A stretch of 5,657 bases of DNA from Candidatus Hodarchaeota archaeon (GTDB lineage: Archaea > Asgardarchaeota > Heimdallarchaeia > Hodarchaeales > YT1-039), in assembly GCA_016840025.1 (NCBI GenBank), contig JAEOTF010000369.1, forward strand, positions 1-5,657. The letters are read 5' to 3'. A program made the translations under genes and the position numbers. The notes beneath the pieces are model-generated. The model saw nothing but the letters and a program-made list of their open reading frames with translations, was not told the DNA's origin and did not search any database. Below, piece by piece: positions 1 to 4,734 of this stretch. Each line of letters opens with the position of its first letter. Positions within the stretch are counted from its first letter, which is position 1.

Positions 1-1337
1 AAGAAAATATCCTGCTCTACTCTACCAACATTCTGCCTTAAATCCCTTAAATAATAAGTTTTTATGTCAATATCATCAATGTGGATTGCACCTTCATAAT
101 TATCATAAAATCGAAGTAAAATTTTGGTAAGAGTAGTTTTTCCAGAACCTGTGGGGCCCACAAGGGCCACTGTTGTCCCTGGTTTGATATCCAGGTTAAT
201 ATTTTTCAATACATTCTTTTCAGTGCCTTCATAACGAAAATTCACGTTTTTAAAAGAGATAGCTCCTTTTATTTCTGCACTCCAAGCTAATTTTTCTGGA
301 TTATCGCCTTCCTCAGGTGCTTCAGCCATCATGGTGTGAAAAATCCGTTCTCCACCAGCTAAACCTCCTTGAAACATTTGAATGGCGAAACTAATAATGA
401 AAGTGGGATCTATCATTAATACAAGCATTCCATTAACAGCAATCAACTCACCTAAGGACATCTGGTTTTGTGTAACCATCCATGTCCCCACAAAAAATGA
501 AACACCTATTGTTAAATAAATCACAAATAATGCCCAGTAGCGAGCCATAATCATCTGTCGTGTTTCCCAAACCTTTTTGAACTCTTCAACAACAGCTAGA
601 AACTTTTTCTTTTCAAAATCTTCTCCATTAAACGCCCTTACTACTCTTACACCAGTAATTGCATCTTGTGCGGCAACACTTATGTTACTCCATTTATGAA
701 CGAAAGTGGAGGAAATTGGACGTATGAGAGAGTTATAATGACGGATACTCCAAAGATAAAGAATAAGAAGAGGGAGTAAGATCAAAGTAAGAGTCAGAGA
801 AGTGTTGAATAATAGGATGACTACCATTGCTAATGAAACAAAAGCACTCGATACTAGTCGAATCCCTGGGTTGATCATTGCCGATAATTGGCTCATATCA
901 TTGGTAGCTAATGCCATTAGATCACCTGAGCGCACCCGATCATGGAATTTCAGTGGTTTACTTTGTAAAGTTTTGAAAAATTCGATTCTAATATTACGGA
1001 TTGCTTGCCATGCCATATAGTTTGAACCATAAATACTAAAATAAGCAATGATAATCCTAAATAAGCCTACAGTGAGAATTATCCCAGAAAAGAGAAGTAG
1101 CATGTCCATATCTTGGGGAATTATAGCTTGATCTACAGCTTGACCAACAAAAACAGGTAAAAGCATTCTTAATGCGATTGTTAGAAAAATAGCTATCACT
1201 GTAAGTGTGAATTTAATAGGATGGGCAGCTAAATGTTTTAAAATCCATTTAATTCCCGTTAAACGTGCTTTTCGATCTCTCGCACTTAAATTGAATATAT
1301 ATGAAGATGACAAGAATTTCTTCCTCGGTAAAAGCAT
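1..1337 (-). CDS. ABC half-exporter (MsbA/MdlB type), 3'-truncated by window edge
   Basis: This is the N-terminal 445 residues of a type I ABC exporter half-transporter, which would dimerise in the cytoplasmic membrane and use ATP to export a lipid, peptide or drug; the substrate cannot be told. Hydrophobic segments lie near residues 43-65, 79-104, 160-196 and 266-288, with more around 296-320, fitting the six-helix membrane domain. Coupling-helix regions are visible at 131-148 (FHDRVRSGDLMALATNDM) and 229-246 (GVRVVRAFNGEDFEKKKF). The nucleotide-binding domain begins near 356, with an A-loop aromatic at Tyr369, Walker A GPTGSGKT at 394-401 and the Q-loop Gln442 in VEQD. The signature, Walker B and H-loop would lie beyond the left edge, so catalytic completeness cannot be judged. 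The ATG at 1337 is chosen because a stop lies five codons upstream; a TTG four codons earlier is the only alternative. No clear ribosome-binding site is seen. Exporters of this kind often pair with a second half-transporter, which could lie to the left. Confidence 0.95.
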   Translation of the reverse strand, partial: MLLPRKKFLSSSYIFNLSARDRKARLTGIKWILKHLAAHPIKFTLTVIAIFLTIALRMLLPVFVGQAVDQAIIPQDMDMLLLFSGIILTVGLFRIIIAYFSIYGSNYMAWQAIRNIRIEFFKTLQSKPLKFHDRVRSGDLMALATNDMSQLSAMINPGIRLVSSAFVSLAMVVILLFNTSLTLTLILLPLLILYLWSIRHYNSLIRPISSTFVHKWSNISVAAQDAITGVRVVRAFNGEDFEKKKFLAVVEEFKKVWETRQMIMARYWALFVIYLTIGVSFFVGTWMVTQNQMSLGELIAVNGMLVLMIDPTFIISFAIQMFQGGLAGGERIFHTMMAEAPEEGDNPEKLAWSAEIKGAISFKNVNFRYEGTEKNVLKNINLDIKPGTTVALVGPTGSGKTTLTKILLRFYDNYEGAIHIDDIDIKTYYLRDLRQNVGRVEQDIF

Positions 1338-1379
1338 GTAATTTCTCAATTAGTAAGAAATAAACATACTCTCTTTTTT

Positions 1380-1390
1380 TATTTATTAAA
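1380..1390 (-). promoter_or_regulatory. Possible TATA box for the ABC exporter gene
   Basis: On the minus strand this reads TTTAATAAATA, close to the archaeal TATA consensus TTTAWATA. Its centre is about 48 bp upstream of the ATG at 1337, so transcription starting 25-27 bp downstream would give a leader of roughly 20 nt. The whole stretch is AT-rich, so chance matches are easy, and a second TATA-like stretch at about 1356-1364 would instead predict a leaderless transcript. Confidence 0.25.
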
Positions 1391-1511
1391 TTGTAAAATC
1401 AAACAGAATCTTAGGCATCAGTGGATCTTCTACAGATTTACATTATTATAGGGTTAATTAAGTGAATTGTTTCGGTTTTCAGCTGTGTAAATTTCGTATT
1501 TTTAAGTCTTC

Positions 1512-1537
1512 TCAGGTTGACAAGTCAGGTTGACAAA
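1512..1537. repeat. Two-copy 13-bp tandem repeat (TCAGGTTGACAAG/A)
   Basis: TCAGGTTGACAAG at 1512-1524 is followed immediately by TCAGGTTGACAAA at 1525-1537, identical in 12 of 13 positions with no gap. It lies 175-200 bp upstream of the ABC exporter start and 50-75 bp past the end of the TIGR04076-like gene. It could be a pair of direct half-sites for a regulator or a slippage duplication; the sequence alone does not decide. Both units contain TTGACA, but no matching -10 element for a bacterial promoter was found at a suitable distance. Confidence 0.85.
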
Positions 1538-1586
1538 TTGATAAATTAAACATACATAATCATTGATTTCATTCATTTTTAAGCTA

Positions 1587-1907
1587 CTACACATCCAACC
1601 GTTCTAATTTGAAGATGACGGGTCTTAATCCATCCCCACATGCTACATAAGTCATACCTGGTTCTGGCCAATCCATATCCTCAAGTAAATCAAATTTTGT
1701 AAGGCGAACAGTTAAATCTCTCCACGCCCACCCACAAAATCCTTCAGGTATTTTAAAACTATGCTCAGCTATAAATTCTTGTCCTTCTTCAAAAAACGGG
1801 CATGGTGGTACCGTCTCACCAGATGGAGAACGTATTATTTCATGTCCAAAGATTTCTTCTGGACTAAATATCTTCACTACAGATATTTTTACTTGTGGTA
1901 ATTTCAT
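1587..1907 (-). CDS. TIGR04076-like small Cys-containing protein
   Basis: This is a 106-residue soluble protein of unknown function resembling the TIGR04076 family found in archaea and anaerobic bacteria; the assignment rests on motif recognition, not a search. Family-like features in order are a beta-strand start (VKISVVKIF, 6-14), Cys36 in PPCPFFEEGQEF, the block PEGFCGWAWRDL (54-65, Cys58) and the C-terminal block ACGDGLRPVIFKLERL (89-104, Cys90). Three Cys in conserved surroundings suggest metal or thiol chemistry, but no activity is established. No signal peptide or membrane segment is seen, so it should be cytoplasmic. The start is ATG at 1907, because AGAGGT lies 7 nt before it; a longer reading from TTG at 1928 would place that ribosome-binding site inside the coding sequence. 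It lies in the same direction as the serine hydrolase upstream, 113 bp away, and has its own possible promoter. Confidence 0.88.
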   Translation of the reverse strand: MKLPQVKISVVKIFSPEEIFGHEIIRSPSGETVPPCPFFEEGQEFIAEHSFKIPEGFCGWAWRDLTVRLTKFDLLEDMDWPEPGMTYVACGDGLRPVIFKLERLDV

Positions 1908-1914
1908 TTTATTA

Positions 1915-1920
1915 ACCTCT
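1915..1920 (-). promoter_or_regulatory. Shine-Dalgarno AGAGGT that fixes the TIGR04076-like start
   Basis: The minus strand reads AGAGGT, complementary to the 3' end of 16S rRNA, followed by a 7-nt spacer and ATG at 1907. It is the clearest ribosome-binding site in the window. It decides the start in favour of the ATG over the in-frame TTG at 1928. Confidence 0.75.
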
Positions 1921-1986
1921 ATTTGCAATTAATTTTCTTTCAACTCTTTAATTACATTCCATTTATCTAATATAATCATATTCTGA

Positions 1987-1994
1987 CTTTTATA
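1987..1994 (-). promoter_or_regulatory. Possible TATA box for the TIGR04076-like gene
   Basis: The minus strand reads TATAAAAG, flanked by GC on the upstream side (CCG). It lies in the gap after the serine-hydrolase stop and about 83 bp upstream of the ATG at 1907, so it would give a leader of 55-60 nt, consistent with a gene that uses a Shine-Dalgarno site. Other AT-rich stretches closer to the gene (around 1945-1950 and 1967-1977) are alternatives. Confidence 0.35.
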
Positions 1995-2020
1995 CGGTTA
2001 TTTCCTGTTTTTTCGTTTGT

Positions 2021-3154
2021 TTATGCATCAAAAATTGCAGGTACAATATACTCCTCCAACAAACTGGTTTCAAGACCCCAAACACCAGTATTAGCAGTAA
2101 CCACCACGACTAAATCATAACCTGGTAGGACAAATATTGCTTGACCACGTGATCCATATGCAATGAACGTGCTGCTACCCGGAATGGTCCACCAAAGATA
2201 GCCATAGCCCGATTCTTCAAAAGTAAAATAGGACTTAGTAGATTTAGCTATCCACTCTGGAGATAAAAGCTGTTCACCGTTCCACACACCATCATTTAAA
2301 TAGAGATAGCCGAATTTTGCCATATCATAAGGTCGAAGAGACAGACCAACCCCTCCATAATACACCCCTTGAGGATCTTGATCCCAAGATATTTCTGTTA
2401 TCCCGAGCGGTCCAAAAAGGAATTCTTTGGCAAAATCAAGAGTAGAATATCCCGTAGCATTCTCTAATATGGCAGATAACAAATGAGCAGCTCCATTCTG
2501 ATATTGGAATTTCATTCCGGGTTCACAAATCATCTCATGACATAGAATCCACGAAGCAAAAGTTTGACCATACAAATCCGTGAATTCTTCTGAGTGAACA
2601 ACATTATCAATCATTATTCTGGTTCCTATCCCCGCAGACATAGTCAAAAGATGTCTAATAGTCATTCTCTGCTTTTGTCTATTTAAATCATAAATAAATT
2701 CATGTGGAAAGAAATCTACAACTTTCTGATCTACGTTCTCTATAAAACCTTCTTGAATAGCGATCCCTACGAGGGCAGAAATAACACTTTTAGTAACCGA
2801 GTAGAGGACATGTGTCTTATTTTGATTATACTCGGGATTTGGATATTCTTCTAATACAAGATAGCCGTTTTTTATTATGAGAACGGAATCAATAGCATAA
2901 TTTTGCGCTTCAATATCTTCAAGCATTGCATTTAATAACGTTGAATTCATTCCTTGCTCTTCTGGGGTAGAAATTTGCCAATTATTTACATATCCTGTCC
3001 CATTATTGGGAGAAGGCTCTTCTTTAGGAATAGAAGATTGCCAATTGCTTATACTATCCCTCTCATCATTAGAAAATAAATTTCCCCAGAAAACTAAAGT
3101 GGTTATCCCGAGAATGATCAGAATTGTAACTATAGATCCTGTTCTAACATTCAT
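2021..3154 (-). CDS. Membrane-anchored serine hydrolase, beta-lactamase/AmpC fold (COG1680)
   Basis: This 377-residue protein belongs to the class C beta-lactamase-related serine hydrolases (PF00144), which include esterases, D-aminopeptidases and 6-aminohexanoate-dimer hydrolases. Residues 7-26 form one hydrophobic N-terminal helix with no lipobox Cys, so the enzyme is probably anchored or secreted with its catalytic domain outside. The catalytic SxxK is S119-V-T-K122 in YSVTKSVIS, and the YxN-like element is Y218-Q-N220. The third motif, normally HxG or KTG, appears as S335-R-G337 in YGSRGQ, a relaxed form. HLLTMSAGI (168-176) and GGVGLSLRPYDMAKFGYLYL (267-286) are typical family blocks. 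Its only two Cys, C205 and C210, could form a disulfide. The linker after the helix holds an imperfect duplication. ATG at 3154 is preceded by a TATA-like box at about -27 and no ribosome-binding site. Substrate is unknown, and true beta-lactamase activity should not be assumed. It is divergent from the MFS gene. Confidence 0.93.
   Translation of the reverse strand: MNVRTGSIVTILIILGITTLVFWGNLFSNDERDSISNWQSSIPKEEPSPNNGTGYVNNWQISTPEEQGMNSTLLNAMLEDIEAQNYAIDSVLIIKNGYLVLEEYPNPEYNQNKTHVLYSVTKSVISALVGIAIQEGFIENVDQKVVDFFPHEFIYDLNRQKQRMTIRHLLTMSAGIGTRIMIDNVVHSEEFTDLYGQTFASWILCHEMICEPGMKFQYQNGAAHLLSAILENATGYSTLDFAKEFLFGPLGITEISWDQDPQGVYYGGVGLSLRPYDMAKFGYLYLNDGVWNGEQLLSPEWIAKSTKSYFTFEESGYGYLWWTIPGSSTFIAYGSRGQAIFVLPGYDLVVVVTANTGVWGLETSLLEEYIVPAIFDA
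2957..3046 (-). repeat. Internal duplication in the serine-hydrolase linker (NWQxSxPxE twice)
   Basis: Residues 37-45 (NWQSSIPKE, bases 3020-3046) and 58-66 (NWQISTPEE, bases 2957-2983) align over nine residues with six identities, 21 residues apart. Both begin with the same nine bases AATTGGCAA. The second copy is the usual start of the family's catalytic domain (W..STPEEQGM), so the first looks like a duplicated piece lying in the Pro/Glu/Asn-rich linker between the membrane helix and the enzyme domain. Confidence 0.6.
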
Positions 3155-3175
3155 AACCCAGGTAAAGAATAATCC

Positions 3176-3186
3176 AATATATTATA
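3176..3186 (-). promoter_or_regulatory. TATA-like box for the serine-hydrolase gene, leaderless spacing
   Basis: The minus strand reads TATAATATATT, with its centre about 27 bp from the A of the ATG at 3154. Archaeal TATA boxes sit about 26 bp upstream of the transcription start, so this spacing predicts that the transcript begins at or next to the start codon, in agreement with the lack of a Shine-Dalgarno sequence. It overlaps the first copy of the repeated 12-mer, so a protein bound there could block TBP. Confidence 0.5.
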
Positions 3187-3195
3187 CTATCATCC

Positions 3196-3221
3196 CATGA
3201 ATACATATTATCCTATTCATG
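3196..3221. promoter_or_regulatory. Perfect 8-bp inverted repeat, candidate operator
   Basis: CATGAATA at 3196-3203 and TATTCATG at 3214-3221 are exact reverse complements separated by 10 bp, so the half-site centres are 18 bp apart. A further TATTCAT lies at 3227-3233, 13 bp beyond the right arm. The site is just upstream of the TATA-like box of the serine hydrolase, a good place for a dimeric regulator. A cruciform or RNA hairpin is possible but the 10-bp spacer and location between divergent promoters favour a DNA-binding site. Confidence 0.5.
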
Positions 3222-3242
3222 CCTTATATTCATAATTCCTAC

Positions 3243-3292
3243 AGTTCTTTACGCTTTCTTTCTCTAAATCATATGATAGAGTTACAAGAACT
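3243..3292. repeat. Nested inverted repeats at the middle of the divergent region
   Basis: AGTTCTT (3243-3249) is the reverse complement of AAGAACT (3286-3292). Inside it, CTCTA (3262-3266) pairs with TAGAG (3277-3281), and ATCATATGAT (3268-3277) is a perfect 10-bp palindrome. The centres do not all coincide, so this may be two separate sites and not one hairpin. The midpoint of the intergenic region is close to the palindrome. Confidence 0.4.
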
Positions 3293-3338
3293 TCCTAAGC
3301 TTGCTTATGGAGAGAAATTAACATATTATCCTATCAAA

Positions 3339-3375
3339 TTTTAAAGAATATACAAATCTTGCGCGTAAACGTGAT
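3339..3375 (+). promoter_or_regulatory. Possible TATA box and weak ribosome-binding site for the MFS gene
   Basis: TTTTAAA at 3339-3345, with AGAATATAC just after it, could act as an archaeal TATA box and would place transcription start about 4-10 nt before the ATG at 3379. GTGAT at 3371-3375 matches part of the GGAGGTGAT complement of 16S rRNA with 3 nt to the ATG, a register close to that of the AGAGGT site of the TIGR04076-like gene. Both signals are short and uncertain. Confidence 0.35.
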
Positions 3376-3378
3376 CTT

Positions 3379-4656
3379 ATGGCTGTAAATACAAAAAATC
3401 CGATACGAAATGCTAATATGCTTCTTTTTGCTTCACAGATAGTCAACATTGGCTTTGGTCTACTAGCTATATTCATCACTCTCTTAGCCGACGAAATAAA
3501 TCTTCGTCCATTAGAGATTGGCGTTATTATTTCAATTTTTATGGTTGCACGAGCTATCTCTGCAGCGATTATACCTGCACTTTCAGATAAGATTGGAAGA
3601 AAACCAATATTAGTAATTGCACTTCTTTTGTACGCGTTAAGTACAGTAGGCATTGGTTTTGGAAGAACATTCCTCTCTTTGTTTTTATTAAGGATCATAG
3701 AAGGAGCAGCGACAGGCGCTGTCTTTCCAACAGCTGAAGCTTTATTAGTTGACTCAGTTCCTGTTTCTGAACGAGGAGCATGGATGGGAAAATATTTTAT
3801 GACCTTTAATTTTGGTTTTATTATTGGTCCTGCATTAGGGGGTGTTCTATTTACAATCGGGAGAGATTTTTTTCATTTCAGCACTCTGACAGCTTTTCTG
3901 ATACCCTTTATGTTTACAGGCTGCTTGGGATTTATTTCAATGCTATCTGTAATCTTCTTCGTGGAAGATGTCTTTGATAATTCACAAAATGAGAGAAAAA
4001 ATCCCAATAGAATACATAAAACTCATGAAAATGCAACAACGCCTTATTTTGTCTCTTTTCTTATTGTTGGTGTCCTAAGTGGGTTTGCATTGGGACTTAT
4101 AATTCCCATTTTTGCTTTACACATGGACAATGCTTTCTCTCTTGATGAAGGTTCAATTGGATTCATTTTCACAATTAGTGGAACTGCAGGCTTACTTGTA
4201 AACTATCCTGCTGGACGTCTTTCTGATAAAGTAGATAGACTAAATATTGTTTTTATAGGTATGATTCTTGCATGGGCCGCATTAATTTGTGTGGGTATTA
4301 GTACTGCGCTTTATTTCGTGATTACGTTTTTTGTAATTCGATCTATGGCATTTCAAGCATATTTACCCGCATATCGTGCTTTTCAGGCCGATAAAATTCC
4401 ACCTTGGTTACGAGGTAAGATAATGGGTCGAATTCAGTCATCTTTCAATGTAGGAGCGGCTTTGGGTCCACTTATTGGCGCTGGCATTTATGAAATCTTT
4501 GTTACGGAATCGTTACAAATCTTTGGATATAGTTTCTATGGTGGGGGAGTGCCGTTCGTAATAGCGGGATTATTTGGATTGGTTCAAATATTTATAATTT
4601 TTTATGTTATAAAAGAAGAAAAAACAAAGCTTAAAGGAAATAAAGCAATATTCTAA
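3379..4656 (+). CDS. MFS transporter, DHA1/TetA-like, 12 TM
   Basis: This 425-residue protein is a complete major facilitator superfamily transporter, predicted to move a small solute or drug across the cytoplasmic membrane, probably coupled to an ion gradient; the substrate is not identifiable. Motif A is seen in PALSDKIGRKP (66-76, Asp70, Arg74) between helices 2 and 3. A motif-B-like stretch with Arg105 (LRIIEGAATGAVFPT) and the family Asp125 follow, and motif C is GFIIGPALGGV (146-156) in helix 5. A polar, basic central loop (about 199-222) separates the halves. The second half repeats a motif-A relic (AGRLSDKVDR, 278-287) and a GPLIG element at 363-367. The length is normal for the family. 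The frame is open back to a TAA at 3319, but that stretch has no ATG, GTG or TTG, so ATG 3379 is the first possible start; Met14 is an alternative. It diverges from the serine hydrolase, so export or uptake of a compound related to that enzyme is possible but unproven. Confidence 0.95.
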   Translation: MAVNTKNPIRNANMLLFASQIVNIGFGLLAIFITLLADEINLRPLEIGVIISIFMVARAISAAIIPALSDKIGRKPILVIALLLYALSTVGIGFGRTFLSLFLLRIIEGAATGAVFPTAEALLVDSVPVSERGAWMGKYFMTFNFGFIIGPALGGVLFTIGRDFFHFSTLTAFLIPFMFTGCLGFISMLSVIFFVEDVFDNSQNERKNPNRIHKTHENATTPYFVSFLIVGVLSGFALGLIIPIFALHMDNAFSLDEGSIGFIFTISGTAGLLVNYPAGRLSDKVDRLNIVFIGMILAWAALICVGISTALYFVITFFVIRSMAFQAYLPAYRAFQADKIPPWLRGKIMGRIQSSFNVGAALGPLIGAGIYEIFVTESLQIFGYSFYGGGVPFVIAGLFGLVQIFIIFYVIKEEKTKLKGNKAIF

Positions 4657-4658
4657 GT

Positions 4659-4695
4659 TATCTTGAATCCAACAAGATGGATGAAGGCTTCTTTG
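4659..4695 (+). terminator. Possible hairpin terminator after the MFS gene
   Basis: Just after the TAA stop (4654-4656), ATCTTG (4660-4665) pairs with CAAGAT (4673-4678) across a 7-nt loop, extended by a T-G pair at 4659/4679. A pyrimidine-rich stretch (CTTCTTTGTT) follows about 10 nt later. The position between convergent genes fits transcription ending. The stem is short and AT-rich and the T-tract is neither adjacent nor pure, so the call is weak. Confidence 0.3.
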
Positions 4696-4734
4696 TTATA
4701 TTAAATAGCTAATTCGATTCTATCCTGCTACTTT

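Larger units (their letters stand above)
1338..1586. other. Non-coding gap between ABC exporter and TIGR04076-like gene
   Basis: No convincing coding sequence is present on either strand; the longest reading from an ATG that I followed on the minus strand is about 24 codons and is not protein-like. The gap holds a 13-bp tandem repeat and an AT-rich stretch that could supply the ABC gene promoter. The run of eight T at 1373-1380 is on the plus strand, so it is not a U-tract terminator for the minus-strand genes here. The size and contents suggest that the ABC gene is transcribed separately from the gene upstream of it. Confidence 0.6.
3179..3334. repeat. Three copies of 12-mer ATATTATMCTAT
   Basis: ATATTATACTAT occurs at 3179-3190, and ATATTATCCTAT at 3205-3216 and 3323-3334. 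The last two extend to an exact 14-bp match (ACATATTATCCTAT at 3203-3216 and 3321-3334). The first two copies are 26 bp apart. The outer exact copies lie 49-62 bp upstream of the serine-hydrolase ATG and 45-58 bp upstream of the MFS ATG. Because the genes diverge, the motif is in opposite orientation relative to each gene. This pattern fits operators shared by the pair, although AT-rich DNA makes partial matches easier. Confidence 0.6.
3155..3378. promoter_or_regulatory. Divergent control region between serine hydrolase and MFS genes
   Basis: These 224 bp separate two genes transcribed away from each other and must carry both promoters. They are dense in short symmetry: a 26-bp inverted repeat, three near-identical 12-mers and a nested palindrome near the midpoint, each listed separately. 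A 41-codon reading frame on the plus strand (3219-3344) crosses the region, but it has no ribosome-binding site and overlaps these elements, so regulation is the better explanation. Confidence 0.7.

Noticed and set aside
802..1020. 72-codon plus-strand reading frame
   Set aside because: It lies antisense within the membrane domain of the ABC exporter, whose minus-strand frame has clear family motifs.
1373..1380. T-run as a terminator
   Set aside because: It is on the plus strand, whereas both flanking genes are on the minus strand, and there is no stem before it.
1517..1535. Two TTGACA hexamers as bacterial -35 boxes
   Set aside because: They lie within a tandem repeat, point away from the neighbouring minus-strand genes and have no suitable -10 box.
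3006..3200. 64-codon plus-strand reading frame
   Set aside because: It is antisense to the start of the serine hydrolase and runs into the promoter region; it is not protein-family-like.
3318..3698. 126-codon minus-strand reading frame
   Set aside because: It is the antisense shadow of the N-terminal half of the MFS transporter.
2021..4656. Serine hydrolase plus MFS exporter as an antibiotic-resistance cassette
   Set aside because: The hydrolase lacks the KTG motif typical of beta-lactamases, both families are very broad in substrate, and there are no mobile-element signs.
4683..4692. GAAGGCTTC near-palindrome as part of a terminator
   Set aside because: The arms are four bases with a single central base, too tight to fold as a hairpin.
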